Positions 1 to 7,684 of a DNA stretch of 64,000 nucleotides are shown here, in pieces (positions within the stretch are counted from its first letter, which is position 1; each line of letters begins with the position of its first letter). The position numbers and the translations under genes were made by a program. The notes under the pieces were generated by a model. It was given only the letters and a program-made list of their open reading frames with translations, ran no database searches and was not told the DNA's origin. This stretch comes from Porphyromonadaceae bacterium FC4 (GTDB lineage Bacteria > Bacteroidota > Bacteroidia > Bacteroidales > Porphyromonadaceae), in assembly GCA_900120395.1 (NCBI GenBank), contig LT635552.1, forward strand, positions 309,944 through 373,943. The letters run 5' to 3'.

Positions 1-1
1 C

Positions 2-730
2 AAGCTGGGCTACCGCGTGGGGCTGCTGGATGCCGATATCTATGGGCCCTCCGTGCCTAGGATGATGGGGGCAGAGGGGGCAAAGCCACTGCTTGCCGAA
101 GTGGAGGGCAAAGAGCTGATCGACCCGGTCATACGGCATGGGGTGAAGCTCCTGAGTATCGGCTTTTTCATAGACCCTGAGCATGCACTCATATGGAGAG
201 GAACCATGGCGTCCAATGCGCTGGGGCAACTGATCCGTGAGGGCAACTGGGGGGATCTGGACTACCTGCTGATCGACCTGCCCCCGGGCACGAGCGACAT
301 CCACCTCACCCTCATACAGACACTCGGCATTACCGGCGCACTGGTGGTCACCACGCCTCAGTCCGTGGCGACGGACGACGCACGAAAGGGGATCAGTATG
401 TTTCAGGACGAGAAAGTGAACGTGCCGGTACTCGGCATCGTCGAGAACATGAGCTGGTTTACCCCTGCCGAACTGCCCCAAAACCGCTACTACATCTTTG
501 GCAAAGGTGGGGGCGAGCGTCTCGCCAAAGAGACCGAGACCAAACTAATCGCTCAGATCCCCCTGGTACAAAGCGTGCAGGAGGCAGCAGACGAGGGTAC
601 ACCCATCGCACTCAAGGAGAGCATCATGGGGCAGACGTTCGTAGACTTTGCCACGAAAGTAGTACAAGCCGTCGAGGAACGCAACCGCACCCTCGCACCG
701 ACAAATAAAGTAGAGGTGACCAAGAGGTAG
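2..730 (+). CDS. mrp: Mrp/ApbC-family P-loop ATPase, 5' end missing
   Basis: The reading frame is open from the window edge to a stop at 728-730, so this is the C-terminal ~240 residues of a longer gene. Visible motifs are typical of the Mrp/NBP35 family of iron-sulfur carrier ATPases: LDADIYGPSVPRM near the edge, the Walker-B-like segment LLIDLPPGTSD, and a conserved TTPQ.VATDDARKG stretch. The Walker A loop and any N-terminal DUF59 domain would lie upstream of the window. Members bind and transfer Fe-S clusters in the cytoplasm. A C-terminal CxxC is not present in the visible part: the segment 'IVENMSWFTPAELPQNRYYIFGKGGG' is where many homologues have MSxFxCPxC, so the usual bridging cysteines are missing, as in some Bacteroidota homologues. 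nhaA follows 45 bp downstream on the same strand. Confidence 0.85.
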   Translation, partial: KLGYRVGLLDADIYGPSVPRMMGAEGAKPLLAEVEGKELIDPVIRHGVKLLSIGFFIDPEHALIWRGTMASNALGQLIREGNWGDLDYLLIDLPPGTSDIHLTLIQTLGITGALVVTTPQSVATDDARKGISMFQDEKVNVPVLGIVENMSWFTPAELPQNRYYIFGKGGGERLAKETETKLIAQIPLVQSVQEAADEGTPIALKESIMGQTFVDFATKVVQAVEERNRTLAPTNKVEVTKR

Positions 731-775
731 ACCTCTCTCAAGCCTACCAAACTCCCACTAATCACACCACCACTC

Positions 776-2200
776 ATGGAAAATACAAACCCCTCGACAC
801 CCAAGAATAAGTCGATACTGAACCTATTGAGCACAATCAACCCGTCGGTATACCTCTTCTTGGCAACGATCTTAGCAATCATTGTCGCCAACAGCGCCAA
901 TACCGCTGAGTTTTATTTCAACTGGCTACAGACACCTATTGACTTTAGTATCGGTAACTTTAGTCCGTTCAGAGTGCACGGTCAACCGATGACGATCTCG
1001 CTCTTTGTGAACGATGCCTTGATGGCGATCTTTTTCTTCACCATCGGTCTGGAGATCAAGTACGAACTCAGGGCAGGTAGTCTCTCCAACCCCCGAAATG
1101 CTCTGCTCCCGGTAATAGCCGCCTGCGGTGGGATGTTCATACCGGTAGCCGTCTTTTTGCTGGTTGACCACGACCCCCTACACATACACGGTGCTGCGAT
1201 CCCTATGGCTACGGATATCGCTTTTTCGCTGGCGGTGCTGGGTCTGCTGGGCAAAAAGGTACCGTCCACACTCAAGGTCTTCCTCGTCGCACTGGCAGTG
1301 GCGGACGATATCGGAGGTATCCTGGTCATCGCGATCTTCTATACCTCGCACATCGACTATGGAGCGCTCATAGCAGCTGCACTGGTGATTCTCTTTGCAT
1401 TCTACATCGGTCGCTTCAACATCCGGAGACAGTGGGTGTACTACCTGCTCTTTTTCATCGCCTGGGTCTTCATGCTTCGTTCCGGCGTGCACGCTACCAT
1501 CGCGGGAGTAGCAATGGGCTTGGCTATACCGCACATGCCTCTTCGCAAGAAGAGTGAGCTGCAGGCCTCCCTGGTGGGACTCAACCACGAGCTGGAAGAA
1601 GCAAAGAACGCACAAGGAGACAAGCACTTTTTCCTATCCAACCCGCTGGTAAATACCATGAAAGGAGCGCAGCGAAACATCGAAACCACCATCAGCCTCA
1701 CCCAGCTCATGCACAACGAACTGACGCCCTTCGTCAACTACGTCGTGCTGACGCTCTTTGCATTTGTCAACGCCGGCGTGACGTTCGACGCAATGACCCC
1801 GGGAGAGATGACCGGTATCCCTCTGGCGATAACCCTCGGACTGCTGATCGGAAAGCCACTGGGCATCTTTGGTGCGACCTACCTGGCATGCAAGGCGAAG
1901 CTCTGCAAGCTACCGGCAGGCATGACCACGGAAAACCTATTTGGCGTCTCCATCTTTGGAGGTATCGGGTTTACTGTCGCGCTCTTCATTGCGACACTCG
2001 CCTATGCACCCCATGTGGTGGGGCCCATCGGACCTGAGCTACTCAACGAAGCGAAGCTCGGCGTATTTGCCGGCAGCATACTCTCCGGTACCCTGGGCTA
2101 CTTTATACTCAAGGCGATCCTACACAAGGAGAAAAAGCACGGCAAGGGTGCATTTAGCCCCGAGTATCTGGCGTACACAGAGGCTCAGGAAAACAACTGA
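776..2200 (+). CDS. nhaA: Na+/H+ antiporter NhaA
   Basis: 474 residues of mostly hydrophobic sequence with about a dozen membrane segments. The motif VADDIGGILVIAIFYT places the paired aspartates of the NhaA transport site at about residues 177-178, and the C-terminal FGGIGFTVALFIATLAY segment is also characteristic. Length is longer than the ~390 of E. coli NhaA because of a charged cytoplasmic loop near residues 255-300 (LNHELEEAKNAQGDKHFF), which is common in Bacteroidota members. It exchanges Na+ for H+ across the inner membrane for pH and sodium homeostasis. It starts at an ATG 45 bp after the Mrp gene and ends just before a strong hairpin terminator. Confidence 0.93.
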   Translation: MENTNPSTPKNKSILNLLSTINPSVYLFLATILAIIVANSANTAEFYFNWLQTPIDFSIGNFSPFRVHGQPMTISLFVNDALMAIFFFTIGLEIKYELRAGSLSNPRNALLPVIAACGGMFIPVAVFLLVDHDPLHIHGAAIPMATDIAFSLAVLGLLGKKVPSTLKVFLVALAVADDIGGILVIAIFYTSHIDYGALIAAALVILFAFYIGRFNIRRQWVYYLLFFIAWVFMLRSGVHATIAGVAMGLAIPHMPLRKKSELQASLVGLNHELEEAKNAQGDKHFFLSNPLVNTMKGAQRNIETTISLTQLMHNELTPFVNYVVLTLFAFVNAGVTFDAMTPGEMTGIPLAITLGLLIGKPLGIFGATYLACKAKLCKLPAGMTTENLFGVSIFGGIGFTVALFIATLAYAPHVVGPIGPELLNEAKLGVFAGSILSGTLGYFILKAILHKEKKHGKGAFSPEYLAYTEAQENN

Positions 2201-2226
2201 CCCGATCGAGCAGCTACACCATCAGG

Positions 2227-2260
2227 AAAGGGTCTGTCGCCGGTGCGACAGACCCTTTTC
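2227..2260 (+). terminator. Intrinsic terminator after nhaA
   Basis: A perfect 14-bp stem (2227-2240 with 2245-2258) with a 4-nt loop, flanked by A-rich and T-rich arms. It ends nhaA transcription and could act on both strands. Confidence 0.8.
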
Positions 2261-2289
2261 TAATATTTTCGTTCACTATATAGTAGGGG

Positions 2290-2309
2290 GCGTATAGGTC
2301 AAAGTGGGT
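2290..2309. repeat. Possible remnant of an IS end
   Basis: The 14 bases GCGTATAGGTCAAA followed by GTGGGT match the terminal sequence of the IS at 56419-59342 (in inverse orientation at its right end), apart from three missing bases (ATG). It stands alone in the gap between nhaA and the nucleotidyltransferase gene; no transposase sequence is near. A 14-base exact match is unlikely by chance in 64 kb, so a footprint of an old insertion or a solo end is the likely reading. Confidence 0.45.
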
Positions 2310-2414
2310 ATCCTTTCTCTCCATCCGCAGTGAGCGGGTACCGTCGACGGTCATAAGCGAGCAGCACGCCGTCTCTACTTCGTCGAGAACAGCCCGCCAA
2401 CCTCGGCAGCACTG

Positions 2415-3872
2415 CTACTCAGCGACGGGGGTAAGGCCTTTGTTTTCCTTCGCCCAACGGATCATGAAGTCGTGCGCAGCCTCTCGTTCGTTGGGGATGA
2501 CCCCGTCCAAGATCGCCTCCTTGATCGCCTCCTTTATCTCCCCGACTGCAGAGCATGGTTTTAGTCCGTAGAGTGTCATGATCTCATCCCCCTTGATGGG
2601 CGGCTGGAAGTTTCGGATCCGATCCTTCTCCTCTATCTCCTTGAGCTTTTGCCGCACTAGGGCGAAGTTGTCCAAATACTTGCGTACTTTCTTGGGGTTT
2701 TTGCTGGTGAGGTCGCTCTCGCAGAGGGTCATCAGGTCCTCGATATCATCCCCGGCCTCAAAGAGCAGACGCCGTATCGCCGAGTCGGTCACCCCCTCAT
2801 CTGCCAGCTGAGCCGGTCGCATGTGGAGGCGCACCAGCTTGCGCACATACTTCAGCCGCTCGTCCAGAGGGAGCTTGATGCGCCTAAATATCTTGGGCAG
2901 CATCTTATTGCCGATGAAGTCGTGGTTGTGAAAGCTCCACCCTGCACCTCTGGTGAAGTGCTTGGTCACCGGCTTGCCGATGTCGTGAAAGAGAGCCGCC
3001 AGGCGGAGCTCAGTCTTGTCGGAGCGCTTTGCCACGTTGTCCACGACAATGGCGGTGTGCATGAAGTTATTTTTGTGCCCGATCCCCTCCTTGGTCTCGG
3101 TCTCCTTGAGTGCCGTCACCTCCGGCAGATACCGCGGCATCAGGTCGCACTCATCCATCAGGAGCAGTCCTATAGAGGGTCGTGGAGCATTCATGATCTT
3201 GATGAACTCGTCACTGATCCGCTCCATGCTGACGATGGAGAGCCGCTCGGCGTTTTTGCGCATCGACGCCTTGATGTCATCCGCTATCTCAAAGTCCAAC
3301 TGCGTGGCAAAGCGCACGGCACGCATCATCCTCAGCGGGTCGTCGGAGAAAGTCACATCCGGGTCGAGCGGTGTCCGGATCACCCGCTTCTGCAGATCCT
3401 CCAGTCCGCCAAAAGGGTCATTGAGTGTACCTGCATTAGGACCGTTGAGCGAGATGGAGAGGGCATTGATGGTAAAGTCGCGCCGTGCCTCATCCTCCTC
3501 AAATGTCCCATCCTCCACGATAGGCTTGCGGCTGTCGGCGTGGTAGCTCTCACTCCTCGCACCCACAAACTCCAGATCCATATCCCGGTAGTGCACCTGT
3601 GCGGTACCAAAGTTGCGGAAGAGCGTCACGTGTGCAGCCCTGCCCAGCCTGCGTGCTATCGCCTCAGCCAGATCGGGGCCACTGCCCTCGGTCACGAAGT
3701 CGTAGTCACCGAGCGGGCGGTTGAGGATCAGATCACGGACCGTCCCCCCTACTATGCGGACCTCCTGCCCCAGCTCATCAGCTGCCTCCGCTATTGTTTG
3801 CAGCATCTCACTGCCCAGGGTATGCTCCAGCTTCAGGGTCAGTTGCGGCTGTAGTACTTCTTTGTCTATCAC
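2415..3872 (-). CDS. CCA tRNA nucleotidyltransferase / poly(A) polymerase family with HD domain
   Basis: 485 residues. The N-terminal class II nucleotidyltransferase domain shows IVGGTVRDLILNRPLGDYDFV (about residues 40-60), with the usual GG and DxD metal-binding pattern (DYD), then RRDFTINAL and the RNA-binding region DPLRMMRAVRFATQL. A C-terminal HD phosphohydrolase-type domain follows, with LFHDIGKP at about residue 296. Bacteroidota use such proteins to add or repair the tRNA 3' CCA. The GTG start at 3872 overlaps the upstream glycosyltransferase by 65 bp; the first ATG (residue 23, 3806) would begin 2 bp past that gene's stop. The longer form is kept because family members have about this much sequence before the AADELG helix, but the start is uncertain. 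Confidence 0.85.
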   Translation of the reverse strand: MIDKEVLQPQLTLKLEHTLGSEMLQTIAEAADELGQEVRIVGGTVRDLILNRPLGDYDFVTEGSGPDLAEAIARRLGRAAHVTLFRNFGTAQVHYRDMDLEFVGARSESYHADSRKPIVEDGTFEEDEARRDFTINALSISLNGPNAGTLNDPFGGLEDLQKRVIRTPLDPDVTFSDDPLRMMRAVRFATQLDFEIADDIKASMRKNAERLSIVSMERISDEFIKIMNAPRPSIGLLLMDECDLMPRYLPEVTALKETETKEGIGHKNNFMHTAIVVDNVAKRSDKTELRLAALFHDIGKPVTKHFTRGAGWSFHNHDFIGNKMLPKIFRRIKLPLDERLKYVRKLVRLHMRPAQLADEGVTDSAIRRLLFEAGDDIEDLMTLCESDLTSKNPKKVRKYLDNFALVRQKLKEIEEKDRIRNFQPPIKGDEIMTLYGLKPCSAVGEIKEAIKEAILDGVIPNEREAAHDFMIRWAKENKGLTPVAE

Positions 3873-4836
3873 TATCTTTATTCTTCTGTTCGTCTATATT
3901 GATGGTTCGTGCCACTATGTACTCCGGTCTCCTCTTCACTTCGTCAAAGATCGTCGCCACATAGTTGCTCAACATCCCCAGGCAGATCAACTGCACTCCG
4001 GCAAAAAAGGTGAGGACCACGATGATCGAGGACCACCCCGTCTCCGGGTGCGTGAGCCCCAGCAACTTTCCCAAAAACACCCACAACCCCAGCAGCACAG
4101 CCAGCAGCACCGCTATGTAGCCCAGCGACATGGCGAGGCGCAGCGGCTTGTTTGAGAAGTACTGCATCGCATTGAGCGCCAGGCTCACCATCCCTCCGAG
4201 GCTGTACTTCGTCTCACCGGCGACCCGCGCTTGGCGGTTGTACTCGTAGGGCATCTGCGTGAAGCCCATCCAGCTGATCAGCCCCCGGATATACTTATTG
4301 TGCTCCGGCAGCTGCCGAAAAGCATCCAGCACCTCCCTCTTCATCAGCCTAAAATCCCCCGTGTCTACCGGTATGTGAAAATCACTCATCCCATTCAGCA
4401 CCCGGTAAAAGACCTTTGCCGTGGTCCGCTTGAACCACGAGTCCCCCTTTCGTTCCCTACGTACCCCATAGACCACATCCACCTCGTGCTCCTGCATCAG
4501 CCGCCACATCTCCGGGATCACCTCGGGCGGGTCTTGCAGATCGGCATCCATCACCACGGCGTAGTCGCTGTGGCAAAACGAGATACCTGCCGAGAGCGCC
4601 GCCTGATGACCAAAGTTGCGACTCAGGTGCACCACCTGCACCCGCTCATCTTTCTTTGCCCGGGCGTTCAACATCTGCGCAGTGCCGTCGCTGCTCCCAT
4701 CGTTGACAAAGAGGAGCGCACCCCGCAGTCCGCAGTCCCGCTCCATGAGATCGAGCACGGCACGCACCCGCTCATAGGCAGCGTCCACGACCGCCTCTTC
4801 GTTATAGCAGGGTATGATCACCGTGAGGGTCTGCAT
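3808..4836 (-). CDS. GT2 glycosyltransferase, DPM1/GtrB type
   Basis: 342 residues from the ATG at 4836. The N-terminus reads LTVIIPCYNEE, the standard GT2 opening; the metal/nucleotide-binding DxD is in VVMDADLQDPPE (Asp97, Asp99). Two membrane segments lie near residues 228-258 and 270-295, as in GtrB-type enzymes that transfer a sugar from a nucleotide donor to a polyprenyl phosphate on the inner face of the membrane. An upstream in-frame TTG at 4869 is less likely because it lies inside gtrA. The gene sits between gtrA (16 bp upstream) and the nucleotidyltransferase gene, and GtrA/GtrB-like pairing is common: GtrB loads the lipid carrier and GtrA is thought to flip it. Confidence 0.87.
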   Translation of the reverse strand: MQTLTVIIPCYNEEAVVDAAYERVRAVLDLMERDCGLRGALLFVNDGSSDGTAQMLNARAKKDERVQVVHLSRNFGHQAALSAGISFCHSDYAVVMDADLQDPPEVIPEMWRLMQEHEVDVVYGVRRERKGDSWFKRTTAKVFYRVLNGMSDFHIPVDTGDFRLMKREVLDAFRQLPEHNKYIRGLISWMGFTQMPYEYNRQARVAGETKYSLGGMVSLALNAMQYFSNKPLRLAMSLGYIAVLLAVLLGLWVFLGKLLGLTHPETGWSSIIVVLTFFAGVQLICLGMLSNYVATIFDEVKRRPEYIVARTINIDEQKNKDSDRQRSTTAATDPEAGAYPGQ

Positions 4837-4852
4837 GGGGGCTTGGTACGGG

Positions 4853-5248
4853 TTATTTCTTGAAAACAAGGTACTTATTCATCAAGAAGTTTGCCACCGT
4901 ATAGACCCCCATCGCCAACAACTGCTGCGGATACGGCGGGATACTGCTGTACCTCTGCATCAGGAGCAGCATCCCCAGCTGGATCGCATAGCAGAGCCCA
5001 AAGGTCAGCACGAAGCCCCCCAAGTGCCCCCAGCTGAAGTGCGCCCGAAAAGTCCACCGACTGTTGAGCAAAAAGCTATTGAGCAGCCCGGCCGCATAGC
5101 CGATGGCATTGCTCACGATCGGGTCCCAGTGCAGGAGCTGCAGGCAGACGTAGATGACTGCCGCCGTGATCACTGTATTGAGCACACCGACAACACCGTA
5201 CTTCATGAGCTGTGTCCAAAAGGAACGATCAAAGAGCTTCTGATTCAT
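4853..5248 (-). CDS. GtrA-family membrane protein
   Basis: 131 residues from the ATG at 5248 (a GTG at 5266 is also possible). Four hydrophobic helices and the opening LMKYGVVGVLNTVITAAVIY are typical of the GtrA/DPMS family (PF04138), small inner-membrane proteins believed to help move polyprenyl-phosphate-linked sugars across the membrane. It is the first gene of a minus-strand trio with the GT2 enzyme that probably makes its substrate. A well-formed promoter lies at 5283-5314. Confidence 0.88.
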   Translation of the reverse strand: MNQKLFDRSFWTQLMKYGVVGVLNTVITAAVIYVCLQLLHWDPIVSNAIGYAAGLLNSFLLNSRWTFRAHFSWGHLGGFVLTFGLCYAIQLGMLLLMQRYSSIPPYPQQLLAMGVYTVANFLMNKYLVFKK

Positions 5249-5282
5249 CTGCCTACTGACCTCCACTCCGGGTAAAGGCTCA

Positions 5283-5314
5283 CAAATTTACGCATTCTTA
5301 CCCCTTTACCCAAA
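5283..5314 (-). promoter_or_regulatory. Bacteroidota-type promoter for gtrA
   Basis: Read on the minus strand: TTTG (5314-5311), a 20-bp spacer, then TAAATTTG (5290-5283), matching the TTTG-N19-21-TAnnTTTG consensus. The -33 element touches the hairpin at 5312-5357, so a read-through stop and a new start are placed back to back. Confidence 0.6.
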
Positions 5315-5357
5315 AATCCGACGGTAGCAACATAGGTTTGCTACCGTCGGATTTTTT
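5312..5357 (-). terminator. Bidirectional hairpin terminator upstream of gtrA
   Basis: A perfect 19-bp stem (5312-5330 with 5338-5356) containing CCGACGGTAGCAA, 7-nt loop, T tracts on both strands. It is the first strong terminator met by minus-strand transcription leaving hmuV, some 640 bp downstream of that gene. Confidence 0.75.
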
Positions 5358-5374
5358 GTTCTTCGGGTCAGGGG

Positions 5375-5466
5375 AAAAATTTGACGGATAGTAGCGAAAT
5401 GTTTCCAGTAGGAAAGAGAAACGTTTCACGGATAGAAGCGAACGGTTTCCAGTAGGAAACTTTTCG
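5375..5466 (+). repeat. 93-bp dispersed tandem-half repeat, copy 1
   Basis: Two half-units in tandem, each TTxxACGGATAGnAGCGAA followed by TTTCCAGTAGGAAA. The second half reads CACGGATAGAAG instead of GACGGATAGTAG. Orientation is called + when GGATAG reads on the top strand. It lies in the gap between gtrA and hmuV, 60 bp from a G+C-rich hairpin cluster. Confidence 0.8.
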
Positions 5467-5520
5467 CCCACCCCCGTTGGGGTACCAATTTAGGAAAATA
5501 GAGGGTAGGCGATTTTATCG

Positions 5521-5911
5521 GCAGCACCCCGTAGGGGTACCTCCCTCGTAGCCCGGGTGTCGAGGCGCGTAGCGCCGATGACCCCGGGAAAACCGATAGC
5601 CCCCATCCCCCGACCCCGCAGGGGTCGCAAAACACCCGGACCCTATGGCGACCCCTCCGGGGTCGTTATTATTTATCGGGGACCCGCCTTCCCCGGGGTC
5701 TTCGTCGGGGCTTCGCCCCGCCTCGACACCCGGGCTACGAAGAAACGACCCCTCCGGGGTCGGCAGACCCCATCCGCTTTCCCCTCCGGTTCGACACTAT
5801 GACGACCCCGGAGGGGTCGAACAATCCAGCCCAGGGTCAGAGCTCCGAAGGAGCGTCTGACCCTGGGAATACGATCCGCTCAAGAGACACGACCCCGACG
5901 TTCGTCGGGGT
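5521..5911. repeat. G+C-rich hairpin cluster 1
   Basis: A gap of about 530 bp (5467-5994) filled mainly by palindromes. It contains a left arm 5522-5588 (CAGCACCCCG... then CCCGGG...CCCGGG with inner stem GGCGC-GTA-GCGCC), an inverted right arm at about 5692-5735 (inner stem GGGGC-TTC-GCCCC), short GACCCC/GGGGTC palindromes, a long hairpin at 5830-5867 (CCCAGGGTCAGA...TCTGACCCTGGG) and a last one at 5890-5911 (GACCCCGACG/CGTCGGGGTC). No gene is supported here; open frames in it are by-products of the repeats. Confidence 0.75.
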
Positions 5912-5994
5912 CGTACAACAACATCTGTTTGGTGTTCGTCAGCCCTGCCACCCGTTTTTTGCTCGAGTGGCAGGCGAAGGCATACAAGAGGGTA

Positions 5995-6345
5995 CTACTC
6001 CGGGACGTAGATGATCTCGCCGTTGTCCAGTTCGTAGGCTATGCCGACACGTTTGCCCTTGGAGCTGCCGGAGGCGTCAGTCTCGGAGGGGGTGTACTTC
6101 TTGATCTCGCGCCCTTCTTTGGTGATGATCTCCATGTTGTCCTTTCCGGGGTTTTTGACGATGGTGTAGTCTTCGTTGCTGAAGTACTCCGCCATATTGA
6201 GGTTGATCACCAGGGCTACCATTAGTGAGACGGCAAAGACCATGGCGACGTCAAAGAGGTTGGCGACGACACTCATCGGGTCTTCATCCGTGCGTTGCTT
6301 GAGGTGACTGCTTCGGCGCAGCTTCTTTGGGGTGGGATTACTCAT
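5995..6345 (-). CDS. hmuV: HmuV-like DUF2149 protein
   Basis: 116 residues. One membrane segment near residues 30-50 (MVFAVSLMVALVINLNM) follows a basic N-terminus, and a periplasmic domain rich in charged residues follows it. The layout and position match the DUF2149 protein that ends hmu operons in Porphyromonas and Bacteroides. It resembles an ExbD-like partner for the MotA/TolQ/ExbB-type protein encoded just upstream, so the two may form an energising complex, which is inference. It overlaps hmuU by 8 bp. The ATG at 6345 is the only good start. Confidence 0.82.
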   Translation of the reverse strand: MSNPTPKKLRRSSHLKQRTDEDPMSVVANLFDVAMVFAVSLMVALVINLNMAEYFSNEDYTIVKNPGKDNMEIITKEGREIKKYTPSETDASGSSKGKRVGIAYELDNGEIIYVPE

Positions 6346-6943
6346 GGGCTTGGCTCCTTTCTGCCAAGACGTTGGCGACGTAGGTTAGGTTGTTGGCATC
6401 CTTATCGTACCAGCGCTGACTGTAGAGCAGCACCACGATAGCCACACCGCTGATGACCAGCCCCACCACGGTGGTGGCAAAGACGACCTGCATATTGTAC
6501 GCCATGCCGGAGACATCCCCGCTCGATAGTCCGACGAGTGCAGGACTCATAGAGATCAGGGTACCCATCAGCCCGAGGATGGGACCTATCTTGGAGAGGA
6601 GTCGGCAGGCGATGAGGTCCTTGGTCGCTTGGTTTTCAAAGTCAGAGATGAGGTACTCCGCATAGTCCGTATCCCCCGGGCGACTGAGGAGCCGGCGGAG
6701 GTAGGGGATGACAAGGGCGTTGTCGTAGGTAGGAAGTGCCGCAGAGAGCTCTTCGGCAGAGTGGTGGGTAAAGTCATCAATGATGGCTTGGTAGGCTTTG
6801 GTGTTGCGCCGCCGAGTGAGGAAGCGACCGTAGAAGGCCCCTGCCATGATGACTACTCGGACGAAAAAGACAATCAGTAGGATAATGACCGGGATGAGCA
6901 GGCTGTTGGATATGCCAAAGAGTATTTTCGAAATCCATTCCAT
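6338..6943 (-). CDS. hmuU: HmuU-like MotA/TolQ/ExbB proton channel family protein
   Basis: 201 residues with three hydrophobic segments (about 10-33, 115-145 and 150-180). The stretch LLSKIGPILGLMGTLISMSPALVGLSSGDVSGMAYNMQVVFATTVVGLVISG is the MotA/TolQ/ExbB signature region. Such proteins form inner-membrane proton channels that pair with a single-pass partner. Here the partner is presumably HmuV, whose gene overlaps this one. The likely role is to power a step in heme uptake or processing served by HmuR and HmuS. It lies 21 bp after hmuT. Confidence 0.87.
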   Translation of the reverse strand: MEWISKILFGISNSLLIPVIILLIVFFVRVVIMAGAFYGRFLTRRRNTKAYQAIIDDFTHHSAEELSAALPTYDNALVIPYLRRLLSRPGDTDYAEYLISDFENQATKDLIACRLLSKIGPILGLMGTLISMSPALVGLSSGDVSGMAYNMQVVFATTVVGLVISGVAIVVLLYSQRWYDKDANNLTYVANVLAERSQAHE

Positions 6944-6964
6944 GGGTTTGATCGTGTGAATTGG

Positions 6965-7684
6965 TTATTTGAGTTTGTACGTCCTATTCTTTTGGACAAA
7001 AAAGGAGATGATAAAGAGGAGTATAATGACTGCCAAAGTGATGGCCGCTGCGGCGGACAGCCCGGTGCCGGACTCAGCAGGGTGGTAGAGGATGACATCG
7101 GTAGCCGTGGAGAGGAGGGCGCAGATACAGAGCAGCAGTGAGAGGATGAGCATCAGCTCCTCCCGCAACTCCTGCACCGAGAGGGTGCGCCGCAGAACTT
7201 CCGTAAACAAGGGGATAAAAAGGAGGGCACAGCCCCCGACGATCCCTGCCGGGACGTAAAAACTGACCCCCGGTAGGGCGTAGCAGAGCTGCACCTGCAG
7301 GAAGAAGAGCGTGGGGAAGACCAACGGAGTGACATACCCTCTAAGCAGCACCCGGATGGGGGTCATGAGCCGGGACAGACGCTGACGTGCAGGACTCAGA
7401 TGGAGAGCCCGGGGGCTCTTGCCCCGCTTCCGAAAGGCGTAGCTCACTACCAGCAACAACTCCACCGTGACCAGTATCGCCACCGCCTCCCGAGCACGGG
7501 GAGCGGTGGTGTACTGTAGGATCTGAGCTCGTGGCGCCAGGCTGGCATAGTCGGTCATGATCAGACAAAAGACCAAAAACAGACCTCCATAGGCAACACT
7601 TGCCCACCTGGGTAAGAGGCTGATCTTGGCGACCACTGCCGGCAGGCAGAGGAGCAAGGTCAGGTAGACCATGGTGAGTGTCAT
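6965..7684 (-). CDS. hmuT: HmuT-like multi-pass membrane protein
   Basis: 239 residues from the ATG at 7684, which overlaps the hmuS stop by 4 bp (ATGA). About six hydrophobic stretches are visible and no soluble domain. The upstream extension of the frame lies inside hmuS and is not used. Identification rests on position between hmuS and hmuU in an operon with the standard hmuYRSTUV order; the protein family itself has no assigned activity that I recall. Confidence 0.75.
   Translation of the reverse strand: MTLTMVYLTLLLCLPAVVAKISLLPRWASVAYGGLFLVFCLIMTDYASLAPRAQILQYTTAPRAREAVAILVTVELLLVVSYAFRKRGKSPRALHLSPARQRLSRLMTPIRVLLRGYVTPLVFPTLFFLQVQLCYALPGVSFYVPAGIVGGCALLFIPLFTEVLRRTLSVQELREELMLILSLLLCICALLSTATDVILYHPAESGTGLSAAAAITLAVIILLFIISFFVQKNRTYKLK

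Noticed and set aside
5375..5466. CRISPR-like look of spaced palindromes
   Set aside because: Only two units per site, spacers are nearly constant between sites, and no cas gene is present.
5557..5860. Short open frames in the G+C-rich clusters
   Set aside because: They are translations of palindromic repeats, recur in several frames in each cluster and lack start context or conserved protein character.
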